DNA of 64,000 bases from Acanthosepion esculentum (lineage: Eukaryota; Mollusca; Cephalopoda; Sepiida; Sepiidae), in assembly GCA_964036315.1 (NCBI GenBank), contig OZ038492.1, forward strand, positions 41,919,522 to 41,983,521, read 5' to 3'. This document shows, piece by piece, positions 11,420 through 23,433 of this stretch; positions within the stretch are counted from its first letter, which is position 1, and each line of letters begins with the position of its first letter. A program made the translations under genes and the position numbers. The notes under the pieces were generated by a model. That model was not told where the DNA came from and ran no database searches. It saw only the letters and a program-made list of their open reading frames with translations.

Positions 11420-11790
11420 GAGACCTAGGGTCAGAAATGGCATCATGACTTTATTTTTTCAATGAGCAGTTTTCAATAAAAAATCACATATATAATACAT
11501 AGATAAACACCTTCGTAAGTTGTTGGCTGTAATTGTGAGTACAATTTTTTGTATATCTCCAAGGCATGGGCTACCAGGGATTCCTTCGATGAGTCTATAG
11601 GAATCTTTTCCAGTGAAACCGAGTGTTCCAACTACAACTGGAATTTTTAGTGTCCTCATGCGCCACACTTTTGAGATTTCGATTTCAAGGTCTTTGTATT
11701 TTGATAGCTTCTTGAAGATCTTCCAAGATACATTGCAATATGCAGGGACTGCCATATAAAAAAGAGGCACTTTTTGACTTTGCGGCCTCT
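11420..11790 (-). mobile_element. LINE C-terminal tail fragment (copy B)
   Basis: An open stretch of 103 codons (11459-11770) contains KYKDLEIEISKVWRM, then KIPVVVGTLGF, IPGSPCLGDIQKIVLT and an altered TANNLRRCLSM end. This order is typical of the extreme C-terminus of non-LTR retrotransposon ORF2 proteins found across invertebrates. The reverse transcriptase domain itself is missing, so this is a 5'-truncated insertion. I do not assign the clade. Confidence 0.75.
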
Positions 11791-13592
11791 AATCACGATG
11801 TCAGAGCAATTAGATTTGATTGTTCTGTTTGGATATATTTATTCCCATAAAATTGTTACAGGGCCTATCTCTGTAAGCGGGTTTTGGTGGTGTTCATATT
11901 TTTTTATTATTATTATTTACATTATTTAATGGGGACTATTATAACGTTAGAGACGTTATGCCCTTTAGTCTTCATCAGGTCCTTGACGATTCAAGTAACC
12001 TCCAAGAAATTTCGAATGGAACCATGTGGTAGATTGTTTTCATTCCGTTTACTATGTCTAGGGATGTATCTTCTAGTTCTTACATAACTCCTCATGCCCT
12101 ACCAACGCTTTAATCTACATGGCATAGTGGATTAAATCGTTGGTTCTTGAATTTGGTAACATAGTGGCCAATAGTCGTTGTGATTTCAATCCCTGCGCCG
12201 AGAAGAGTGTACTTGAACTTAATGGAAATGGGCGAGCAATAACGGAGCAGAACTAAAACTAAGCACTAAAAATGCATGAGCAGTAGAACGAGAAAAGTCT
12301 AACGCCGTAGATGTAAAGGATTTAGTTCGGAATCCCTATTAGGTCACCCAGTTTAATATACATCTGAGGAAAGCCGGTGGGCACAACGGCCGAAACGTCG
12401 TGATAACAACATTAAAGAGAAAGAAAATAAATATAGGAATATTGTAAATAATGATAACTCTTCATCCCAAAAATTCATACAGAAAAGAATTAAAAATTGT
12501 CTTGTGCTACAAAAGAGCTATACAAAATGACGAAATACTTGTCACTTGCCTACACACAGAGCTATACAAAATAACGAAATTCTTGTCACTTAAAAACTTC
12601 CGAAAGCTACGAAAATCCGCGTAGCACTTATAGCTAGAAGAGTAAGTAATCCTGTAATCAAAATGTCGACTCTCTACGCTACCAAATGTCTAACGATATC
12701 AGTGGTCTTGTTAAGGAGCCGTCTGAAAAACGTTTTGACAATTATCATCTTGACAATGAGGGTCAGCTGAGTGGAGCGGACCTACTATGAACCAAATCAA
12801 CCAAAGCTGACGACGGCCAGATGGATGAAGACAGATCCAGGATTCTTGATGAATGAACCGTGGTGTCTGGTCTGAGTTGCAACGCTACAAAAGCATGTTG
12901 TGAGGAAAGAGCTCTTATCAGTGTTAGAAAGATTTACAACAGTTAGTGGACATTAGAGAAGTTAAATTTCCTGAAACTCTGTTTTTAGAAAAATATTTTA
13001 TTCGATTCTACTAACAGTGACGCTAAATGTTCGATCAATTAATATCAAAAGTTTTCTGAATGTAAACAGTTGATTTTATTATTAACGCGACTCTCACGTG
13101 TATTATATCGACACACGCTTTGTGTAGCCACTCCGGTTTGGGAACGACTGGCATTCTAAAATATTTTATTAAGAAGTCAAAATTTGGTACATTTTGCTAT
13201 GAGCAGATTTTTTAAAAATCCTTTAGCTATAAAATTTATATATTTTCAATTCATATATGAAAGTTCGTCACGTTACTTTTATTTTTTTATTTGCTTACTA
13301 ATTATTTATTTCTTTCCTTTTTCTCATATTTCTTTTCTCAATGCGCATATTACTTACACGTTTGGCTCCATTGTTTTCTTTTTTCTCCACCCAGATTTTT
13401 TTTGTTTTTCTTTTATTATTATTATTCTTTTTTTACTTACTTCCCGTCTCGTATTATTCTCGACCCAGGCAGAACAAGTGTCACAGATTTTCGAAATAAC
13501 TGCTGACACACTTTTGCGATTAGAAACCATTCTTCGGTTACAGAGAAGCGTGCAAGTTATGCGAGAATAATAAAAAAATGGGTCTGTTTATT

Positions 13593-13595
<3 letters not shown>
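11791..13595. other. Unassigned region with a short repeat-like motif
   Basis: No gene is supported. A segment at about 12350-12430 has the order CTGAGGA, GCCG, a 10-nt spacer, CGGC, then CGAAACGTCGTGATAA. It resembles the CCGAAACGTTGT block of the SINE-like elements at 28.13, 49.71 and 50.23 kb. A short direct repeat (GAGCTATACAAAAT) occurs at 12510 and 12564. The 128-codon frame at 13184-13570 is Phe-rich and unrecognised. Confidence 0.45.
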
Positions 13596-13599
<4 letters not shown>

Positions 13600-13656
<57 letters not shown>

Positions 13657-13760
13657 CGGCGCTACAAAGCAGATTTCTATCCGCCATATTGCCTCCAGTC
13701 AAGCGCACAGACATAGAAGCGGAACCATATACACATATACAAGTATAAACACACAGACAG

Positions 13761-13820
<60 letters not shown>
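13600..13820. repeat. Two (TA)n microsatellites
   Basis: TA blocks at about 13600-13652 and 13764-13820 flank 110 bp of mixed sequence. Confidence 0.95.
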
Positions 13821-13825
<5 letters not shown>

Positions 13826-14194
13826 TTTAGCCAAATGTTGGTAGCTAAATAAACAGATTGTCACAGAGATAAAAATATATAAAAAATGCATATAAAGAGA
13901 AAAAAAAAATGGTCAAAATATGTATATCAATATACATACGAGAAATAAGATTATTTTCCGGTTAAGGTTAAACCCACAGCATAATGGGAAAGTTTTGATC
14001 AGTCACACAAGCACATAAATATATTACACATGTGTAAGAAGGAGAGGGGAAGATATAAAAATACATGTGTTGGTTATAATTATCCATCGACTAGTAATGT
14101 TGAAGATTTTGTAACGCTAATATTTTAAATTTTTAATTTATTTTATTTTAACTAATACACGGTAAAATAATAAGTTAAACTTAAAGCGGTGAAA

Positions 14195-14545
14195 ATTGTC
14201 ACAAGGAAAGATAACCCAAGGGAGTTAAATAACAGATTACATGAACACAAAAGAGACCTTGTCATAAAACAGCACAATGATTCAATCGCTTACCGTCTTG
14301 AGTTTGATCATAATTTCAGTTTAAAAAATATTGCTGTTTTTAACTAAAAGCAAAAACTTTAACTAAATCGAAAGTATATAGAAAGTGCTTAGATCGCTAG
14401 GTCATCCACTGTAAATTTGCGTCCAGGTTTTGATAATATATCCCCTCACTTGGCAGAACTTCTTTTATTACATTGTGGGATATTTAATGACGAAAATGAT
14501 GGTAACACAAATAAAAGTATGAAGAAAATGAATTAAATTGATGAG
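14195..14545 (+). pseudogene. Penelope-like element, GIY-YIG C-terminal remnant
   Basis: In one plus frame from about 14211 the sequence reads RELNNRLHEHKRDL, then SIAYRLEFDHNFSLKNIAV, then (after stops) RKYIESA and TVNLRPGFDNISP. The order RL-EHKRD / H / N / R-IESxLI is characteristic of the GIY-YIG endonuclease domain at the C-terminus of Penelope-like reverse transcriptases. Three in-frame stops are present. The final block matches the remnant at 2.51-2.61 kb, so at least two insertions of one family lie in this window. Confidence 0.7.
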
Positions 14546-14671
14546 ACTGCATGTCCAATCTTGTCTGATGAAGGAAAAAAAAGTATTTTAAAAACTCAGA
14601 TCGTTCCAAAACATTTAGGAAATCTTTTGTTATATGATCTTATTCGACATTTGCCTATATATATCTTCCAT

Positions 14672-14675
14672 GTGT

Positions 14676-14752
<77 letters not shown>
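14672..14752. repeat. (TG)n microsatellite
   Basis: About 80 bp of nearly perfect TG repeats. Confidence 0.95.
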
Positions 14753-14753
<1 letters not shown>

Positions 14754-15083
14754 ATGTATGAGTTTATATATATACATACCCATGCCTTGTGAGTGAAAAT
14801 GTGTAGACGGAACTCTTGGGAGCAGTCGATAGCTGTGCTAGTACGAAGCCACAAGTTCTCGTGTCCGAGAGCTTGAGCGTGCCGGCCTTGTTCACATTAT
14901 TTTTCACGCGAGATAACACGCCCTCTTACAGAAACTGTAACTAAGGTCTGCTCAACATAGTTGCAGTATAAACCACAAGTGGATGTTGAGCGCACACAAA
15001 TGTGTCTGAGCGAGAGTGTGCAATAGAGGTTGGCTAGCCACCCTAGTAGATGGGTATCCTCGAATACCAGTGGCCAGCTATGA

Positions 15084-15105
15084 GATATATATATATATAT
15101 ATATC

Positions 15106-15136
<31 letters not shown>

Positions 15137-15214
15137 GATTAATAAATATATATATAATCCCTCACCGATACCACTACTCGGAGTTACCTGCATAACGCAA
15201 TCTTCAGGTGCTAA

Positions 15215-15270
<56 letters not shown>
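15084..15270. repeat. Two (TA)n microsatellites
   Basis: TA runs at about 15084-15133 and 15219-15270. Confidence 0.95.
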
Positions 15271-15273
<3 letters not shown>

Positions 15274-15789
15274 ACATATTCTAAATAATGGTTTATTTAA
15301 GAAAGAATAGATAATACATTATGTCAACGTTTTTATCTGATGAGCTGTGGTAGCAATCATGTCATATAACTATTGAGAATCTGGGTCCCGGATGTGCAAA
15401 AGTCTTCTTTACACTCTAGGGATACTTTGAGCCACACCCAGTTCATGATCTCTTGGGGTGTTTCCTGATGTTTTAAGAGAGTTCCTTCTTGTTTGTCCCC
15501 AACATGAAAGAAGAACAACGAACAATATGTCGGTAAATTCGTCCTGAAAAGCAGCATATTATTAAACACTAAACCGTGAAAAAAGGCGTCCTTTTTTAAC
15601 TTCCAAATGAATTCAACTCATTCTTTCTATTTGATAGCTGCAGCCAGGAAAACAGTCATGAAATACACGCGTAACTTCATCCGAAATGTGTAAATGATAC
15701 GTAAAGTAAGAAGAGAGTCATACATCAGATTCCCTATCACGCATTCATATGTGGCATGAAAACACATGCGTATATATGCGAAAAGAGAG

Positions 15790-16740
15790 ATAAATTTGAA
15801 GAGAGAGAGAGAGAGAGATTTGGATAGGGACAAATTTGAAAAATAAATTTGGAGAGAAAATTTACAGAAAAAAATTTGCAGAGTGAGAGAGACAGTGAGA
15901 GAGAGAGAGTGAGAGAGATAAATTTGCAGAGAGTGAGAGAAATTTGAAGAGAGAAATTTACTGAGAGAGAGAGAGAAAGACATTTCCAGAGAGATTTTCA
16001 GAGAGAAAAATTTGCACAAAGAGAGATAGTTACATTGAGAGAGAGAGAGAGAGAAAGAGAGTGAGAGGAAAAAATTTGCAGTGATAGAGACATTTCCAGA
16101 TAGAAAGAGAGATTTTCAGAGAGAGAGAGAGAGAGAGAGTTTGAGAAATTTGCACGCAGAGTGAGACATTTGCAGGGAGAGAGAAATTTGCAGAGAGAGA
16201 GAGAAATTGGCAGAGATAGAGAAATTTGAGAGAGACATTTCATGAGAGAAAAGAGAAAAGATAGAGAGATAAATGTGCAAATAGAGAAACATTTCCAGAT
16301 AGAAATATATATTTTAAGGGAGATAGAGAAAGAGAGACATTTGCACAGAGAGAGTGGGATATTTGCAGAGAAGGATACGTTTACGGAGAGAGAGAAAAGT
16401 TCCAGGGAGAGAGACCTTTTCACAGAGTGAGGGAGATAGAGAGAGAGTGGATTTTCTGAAGTAGAGATAGAATTTTAAAGAGAAGGAGAGAGAAATTTGC
16501 GAGATTGTAGATTGAAAAAAAATGCAGAGAGAGAAATTTGCAGAATGATAGAGAGAGACAAATAATTGGAGAGAGGGAGAAAAATTAAAAAGTGAGAGAA
16601 TGAAAATCTGAAGATGAAAAATTTGAGATAGAGAAAAAAATTGAAGGGAGAAAGAAAGAGAAAAAGAATTGTAGGAAAAGAAAGAAAATATGGAGATAGC
16701 GAAAAAAATTGGAGAGATAGAAAGAAAAAATGCTAAGTTT
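15790..16740. repeat. Purine-rich GA minisatellite-like tract
   Basis: For about 950 bp the plus strand is overwhelmingly A and G. It is built from short runs of GAGAGA alternating with AAATTTGCAGAG or ACATTTCCAGA. The repeating block is irregular (roughly 20-40 bp). The Ser/Leu/Phe-rich minus-strand open frames come from the composition and are not genes. Confidence 0.85.
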
Positions 16741-16999
16741 ACGTTTTCTCAGAAAGAACCAGATGTTCACATAAGACTGATTTTGAAACTGAATCTTAAA
16801 GACATTGTGTCCGGAAACTGATCCATTTAATACAACTACATGTTAACAAATTCAACATTGCACGATTTATGCATATATTGACATCTTGAAAAACACTCCC
16901 TCCAAGGACACACATATGGAGAGAAAGATAAATAAAGTGTAGATATATAAATCAATATCACGTATAGAGTGAAATATATATGTATATATATATAAAAGT

Positions 17000-17855
<856 letters not shown>

Positions 17856-18069
17856 TCTAAGAAGTTAATCATTCAACTAAAATATAATTCAGCCAAACGA
17901 AGGTTAACATTCATTTTTTGGAACACAGTGAACAATGTCTTTTCAGTGAGATCAATACACAGTTCCATATACAGTTTAAATATTAGGAAACATTTTTATC
18001 ACTAGAATACGTCATTACACACGCGCGTGCGCACACACACTCACACATAAAAACTATATTGATTCTATT

Positions 18070-18715
18070 GCTGGGTTAGTTGCTAATAAAGTCTGTTCAC
18101 CGTGTAAGGCGTGAAAATCTTTTCTCTCCGAAATCTATCTTAGCTATTTCTTTAAATCTGTCATTCGTCTATGCTTAGAATATTGCTGTCATATAGGGTC
18201 CGGTGCCCCTAATATTTTCCTTGAGCTCCTTGATAAGATCCAAAAAGAATCAGCAATATGATTGGTCTTGATCTGGCAGCTCGGCTTCAGCCACTTTCCC
18301 ACCCTCATAAGTTTTCCTCTCCGTGTCTTTTCGATAAATACTTCCATGGTAATTGTTCGGATGAGCTCTTCACCATCGTACCCTGACTTCATGAATTTAA
18401 GTGCAGTACTATACTTGCGTCGAGATCTCATCAATTTACTGGCTAAATGTAGCAATAAGTTCTATGATAACATTTTATTTATTGCACTTCTCGCCTATGG
18501 AACTCACTTCCGGCTGCATGCTTTTCCGCCATCTTTAATCCTATAAAAGTGTAAATATGATGTCAATCGTTTTTGTAATATCTTTCTGATTACTATTTTC
18601 TGTTTCTGTTCATTATTAATGTTTCTGTTACTAATTCTTCCACATTCTGTAACCCCTTATTTCTTAGAGGCTTCACCGCATTGCATGGCGGTGATACCAA
18701 TTAAAAAATTAATAC
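18070..18715 (+). mobile_element. 5'-truncated LINE, degenerate
   Basis: Plus-strand frames give the C-terminal half of the LINE protein: SVIRLCLEYCCHIGSGAP, then LELLDKIQKE, corresponding to the [16 protein letters not shown] / LDKIQRR segment of the well-preserved copy at 31.2-32.3 kb. Its 3' end differs from the main family (GGCGGTGATACC before A-rich sequence). Stops and shifts are frequent. It lies just upstream of the longer LINE that starts near 18878, in the same orientation. Confidence 0.7.
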
Positions 18716-18877
18716 AAAGTAGAATCCTGCCAGAGAATACATATTTTTTTCTTCGAATATTTAGGTCAGTAGACAAAAATAAATAAATATACTGTTTAAT
18801 AAAGAAATAAGTACGGGTATCAAGTAAAAATTACGCTTATAGTGATAAAAGGTATATTGGACTGATAAATATATTTA

Positions 18878-21787
18878 AGAAACCGGACATCCTAGCTCTC
18901 TGCGAAACCATAACTTTTCAGACCCGTCCTCTGATTTCTCGATTACTGACTATCTTCCTCTCCTTAGGAAGAACTCTAAAGTCCACGTGCATGGTCTGGG
19001 AGTTTAATTCCACGAACATCTGGTCAGGGAAAATCTCGCTTGAATTTACAGAACATTCGTACACGTGTCTCCGATTTTCTCTTTAACTCAGTCAGCTATC
19101 TCTTTTTCTCTACCGTTCTCCTTACTGCCAAGACTGTCGCGTGCATGTTAGTATTTCAGATAATAAAGAGAAGGCTATCCCCGTAAACCCGTTTGCAAAT
19201 ATATTCGTGTTCGGTGACTTTAATGCCCACCATCAGGTGGCTTAAACAGTGTCACTGACCTCGTTGTTATCCAAACCCTTAAATTCTCAATCTCTCACGC
19301 AAGTTGTTGACTTCGCCACGCGTTTCTCCAGTAATCCCGACGGAGACGTTTCTCTTTTCGGTTTCTTTTTAACTCTATCCACGACTCTTATCGAACTACG
19401 AAGCTCTACCCTCTTGTCAACTCTGATCATGCGGTAGTGTCTGCAACCATCTTTTTCCGCTTCCCTACCAGCCAAGAACTTACTACCAACAGAATATATT
19501 TCTGTTATCAATGAGCAGATTGGGACGCTTTCCATGATTTCATTCGTGAGTGAAGTTTTAATTATCCTGTTCAAAAATGAGCGTCTGATGTCTCATTCTG
19601 GCTGAAAGCCGACATAGATGCTTTCATTCTAGCAAGGAAATACCAAGCTAAACCACGATTATCTCCTTGCTTAGTACCTGCATGCTCGGCCGCTATAGCC
19701 TCCAGGAATAACTTTTCCCGGTTGTTCCAGAGCGAACCGTCTGATTGTAGTAGATATCCCTTTGTCTCTGCTCGTAACGAGTTCAAGTGCGTCGTCAATG
19801 AAACGAAGTTACTGTTTGCTGATAGAATGAAACAACGTTTAGCATATCGCAAGTTCGGATCAAGAGATTATTGGCGGCTCTGCAAGAGTGTGTCGAACAA
19901 CGGATAGTCCTAAATCCATCATCTATTCAATCAATTTGAAGCCCTGATATCCACAGCGGATTAGGTGGAATGCTTTGCTAGAAAATCCCCTTCCAACTCA
20001 ACATTCCACTCATTTAGGGTACACACACTTGATTTCCCTTTCGAACTGAGGCTCTACTGAGTGGTATGCGCGTAACCTCATCACGGGTCTCGGAGATGAT
20101 TTCTAAATTAGAATTCCATAAGATAAGTGGAGGTGACGCGATACCAGCCGACGTCCTAAAGAAATGTGCTCCCGAGCAGGCTCTAGTTCTTTCCAAACTC
20201 CCGATCTACCGCTGACATACTTTCGGCCATCACTGAATATGTATATCAAATTCTTGATAATAACGGTGAAGCTCGAACTGTGGCTCTAAATATCTTAAAG
20301 GCGTTTGACAATGTTTGGAAGGCTGGTTGCATACATAAGCTTCGGGGCTTCGGTATTACACTGCAATTGTTTGACTTAATCCAATCATTCCTATCCAATC
20401 GTGAAATGAAACTTTCTGAACGGGCTAGCTTCCAGATTCTTTCACAAGAACGCAGGTGTCCCTCAAGACTATATCCTGGGTCTTACCCAGTTTCTGCCTC
20501 TTCATCAGTGATTATCCTGATGTCATCAGTTCCCAAGTAGGAATCTATGCAGATGACATCATAATTTACTTGTTTATGTTCCACTTAGCAAATCCTTCAG
20601 AGCTGACAAAGTTAACCGGAGAGCTGCTCTTAAAAAGAACCTCCAATTAGTTGTTAACTGGGGCAATAAATGCCTCCTAAACCAAACTGCTCTCATTTAA
20701 CCACCATAAAAACTTCCCTGTTCGACATCAGCATGGATGATCCTCGAATCCAGGATAGCGGCAAACTGCGCCTTGTTGCCCTCACGTTTTCATCTGACTT
20801 GAAATGGAATAACTACATTGAATCAATAGGTGCAAGGAAATTTGTGTCATTGTGTCATGCCAGAAGGGTTTTCTCTTCAGAGTCCATCTTACACATTTAC
20901 AAATCTACCATCCGTCTGTGCATTGAATATTGTTGCTCTATCTGGTCTAGTTCCTCTGCTGTTAATCCTGAGTTTCTTGACGAAATCCAAAGAAGGACCA
21001 GCAGTGTAATCAATCCTCACTTGGCATTTCGACTTCAGTCACTTTCTCACAGATATGAAGTAGCTTCCCTCTGTCTTTACTACAAATATTTTTATAGCAA
21101 CTGCTCTGACGGGGTGTTTTTTCCCTAGCGCCCCTAATACATCTCGCCTGTGGAACTCCCTTCCTTATTTCTGTTTCCCTGACAAATACAATCTCCAACT
21201 ATTTAAGTGTAACGTCAATCGAAATCTCCAGTTGCCTTTATCTACCCACTTCCCTTCTCCACATCCTTTCACTTTTCATTCCTATCTGCTCTCGCTCTAA
21301 ATCTTCTGTAACCCCCTTGCCTTGATCGATCCACTATCTTTCTCCACATCCTCTACTTTACTACTCCTATCTGCTCTCCCTCCAAACCTTCTGTAACCCC
21401 TTGCGTGCTAGTGGCTTCCAGTCTTGCTTGGGGTGATAAGCTTAAAAAAATACATGAATTTAGGCGTACTGCTAGATTGGCATCTAGGTCCCACACTTTT
21501 ACTGTTGAAATAGTTAAATATAACTGTCACTTCTACTCCAACAATTTCTTTTCTCGCACTTCCCGTCAATTGAACTCCATTCCGTTTACTTGCTTCCCGG
21601 ATAACTATAATCTTCAAAAATCTAAATGCAACGTCAATCGACATCTTGTGTAGTCTTGAACCACGTTCATCTTTTATCATTTCCTCAGTCCCTCTTATAC
21701 CCAATCTTTTTGCCCACTTTCATTCTCTGTATTCCCAGAACACTAGTGGCACTCCTGTCTTCCTTGGGATGACATGCTTAAAAAGAA
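18878..21787 (+). mobile_element. Jockey/CR1-like LINE, long but broken
   Basis: A non-LTR element would encode an AP-type endonuclease plus reverse transcriptase for target-primed insertion. Pieces appear in the correct order on the plus strand: endonuclease start KKPDILALCET (18880), the endonuclease motif FVFGDFNAHHQ (about 19200-19240), a linker, reverse transcriptase motif A with ALNILKAFDNVWKAG (about 20280), the catalytic GIYADDIIIY (about 20545), and the C-terminal EYCCSIWSS, HEFRRTARLASRSH and NYNLQKSKCNVNRHLV regions. The 3' tail (CTTGGGATGACATGCTTAAAAAG) ends near 21787. Multiple frameshifts and stops show it is dead. It is truncated upstream of the endonuclease and carries a nested LINE at 21143-21448. 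Confidence 0.85.
21143..21448 (+). mobile_element. Nested LINE 3' fragment with 7-bp TSD
   Basis: About 306 bp, from the CTCGCCTGTGGAACTCCC coding end through the 3' UTR to GATAAGCTTAAAAAAA. It is flanked by AATACAT on both sides (21136-21142 and 21449-21455). Removing the insert and one duplicate rejoins the host LINE at the peptide SLAPLIHEF, equivalent to SLVPRLHEF in the copy at 34.1 kb, which supports the junctions. The 3' UTR contains two imperfect copies (about 86 bp apart) of a CATCCT...CTATCTGCTCT...CTTCTGTAACCCC block. Confidence 0.85.
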
Positions 21788-21789
21788 TA

Positions 21790-22925
21790 TGCGGATTATT
21801 TTAATTGTCGAAATTATTAACCAAAACTCATTAGCTTCAATTTCGCCACTATCCCAGTCTTTAAATATAACTTATAAAAGCACAAGGAAACTAAATTAAA
21901 AAAAAACTGGCATTCTTTGCAGTATTTAACGAATCATGGATAAAAGAAGGACTGCTGTCCAAATATACATACACTCACACACGCACACACGTATACATAC
22001 GTATCCATGTTTTTCCTATGTATGTAATCACGTATTATATGTTCTTTTGTATGGACGCCTTTGTGTTTGTGTGTGTATGCAGTTGTATATGTTTATCGTA
22101 GGACCTTTCACGCACTGCAATTACTGCCATATGTTATTTCAAATATCAACAGGAAGAAGTCTCCGGTTTCATTCAAGACCGGAAGCAATCATATAAAATC
22201 AGGCATCGAGGACAAAGCGGCCATGTCTCAGCCTCGTTTCGAAGGAGCACAACGCAGCATATTCAAATATAGCCACGTGGCTAAAATTTTACAGGGGACC
22301 TTTAGTCGAGGACCCTGTTAAGAAATAGATAAAACAAATAATTATATGGGATGCATTAAACACAGCTTGCAATAACACTCAATATAATGTTATGCAAATT
22401 GCATTGGGTGAAAGAGAGAGAAACATGTATTGTAACTAAAATCAATTTATTTATTTAATTCTCTTTTTACCATATCTTTGTAGGTGCATAGAATTATTCT
22501 TAGTTACTTAACAGAAGGACTCTGTTTACTTTGAGGAAATTTTAAGAGTTTATTGAAACAACGCTATTTATTAATTTTTACTTAGTTTAGGCACGTAAAA
22601 GTATTAATTCTGTGTCTACAATATTTTTCTCGTACTTGACTACTTATAACTGTGGCTACCAAACTTTCTTTTTTCTTGACCGCATTTTCGAAATGAATGT
22701 TTGCTTGAGCCTCAGCCCACATTCCACCTCACTTGATATCCTCTTCCGACGCACGTATTAAGCCGCCGTCCCGTTTGTGAACTACAGACGCATTAATAAG
22801 TAAAGGAGGTAAATTCTGGTCTTGTGTGAATGTAAATTAACACGGAAAATATATTCTTCATATTAACCTCATAATTCATATTAACATCATAATTATTAAC
22901 TAATTATTTTTCTGTCTTAAAATAC
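21790..22925. other. No gene recognised
   Basis: Contains a short relic at 21935-21970 (AAGAAGGACTGCTGTC) that matches the tail of the repeat at 29.97-30.00 kb, and short CA-rich stretches. Open frames at 21936-22321 lack recognisable motifs. Confidence 0.45.
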
Positions 22926-22929
22926 AGCA

Positions 22930-23010
22930 ATTCATAGCTACAAAGACGAGATGAAGTGGAGAGCCATGATCGCCTATGTCCTGATGGGACACGTCACATA
23001 AAGAAGAAGA
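22930..23010 (+). mobile_element. RTE-type LINE 3' tail
   Basis: The block GTGGAGAGCCATGATCGCC followed by TATGTCCTGATGGGACACG, then an AAGAAGAAG tail, is the same C-terminal end (WRAMIA-V) seen at 28.59, 58.19 and 63.95 kb. Only about 80 bp remain. Confidence 0.6.
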
Positions 23011-23144
23011 ATTAAAAACTTACCCATTTTAATTGAACGTTTTATAATAAAACATATGATCAATACGATCTATCCGTTCTCACTACTTCGGGTATAATTC
23101 AATGCGCACAAACACCAACCACTTTATATATTATCTATACGTTT

Positions 23145-23417
23145 GGGAACCTCCGCGTGGTGCAATGGTTAGCAAGCTTCTCTCGCTAAAAATATCAGTT
23201 TCGACTCAATAGTGAGTACGATCCTCATTGGGGGCCCCATACTTTCGGCCTTGGGCCACATCTAAGCTACGTTTAGAAAATCTTGGGCACCTCGAGGAGG
23301 TGTAATGGTTAGCAAGCTAGTCTCGATAGAACAATTACGACTTAGTGAGTTCGATCCTCACTCGGTATCCCCTACTTTCGGCATTGTGCCAGATCTAAGC
23401 TACGCTTGGAAAATCAC
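23145..23417 (+). mobile_element. Dimeric tRNA-derived SINE with 16-bp TSD
   Basis: Two head-to-tail units (about 23145-23283 and 23285-23417) each have an A-box-like sequence (GGTGCAATGGTTAGCAAGC, or GGTGTAATGGTTAGCAAGC in the second unit) and a B-box-like sequence (GAGTACGATCCTCA, or GAGTTCGATCCTCACT), then a shared tail with TACTTTCGGC and TCTAAGCTACG. The pair as a whole is bounded by the perfect direct repeat TATTATCTATACGTTT (23129-23144 and 23418-23433). No protein is encoded; mobilisation would depend on a LINE. Confidence 0.85.
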
Positions 23418-23433
23418 TATTATCTATACGTTT

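Noticed and set aside
15627..16430. Ser/Leu/Phe-rich minus-strand frames of 130 and 141 codons
   Set aside because: They come from the purine-rich tract read on the pyrimidine strand and contain no domain.
23145..23417. Tandem functional tRNA genes
   Set aside because: The A and B boxes are present, but the acceptor and anticodon stems do not pair and a shared SINE tail with a common TSD follows.
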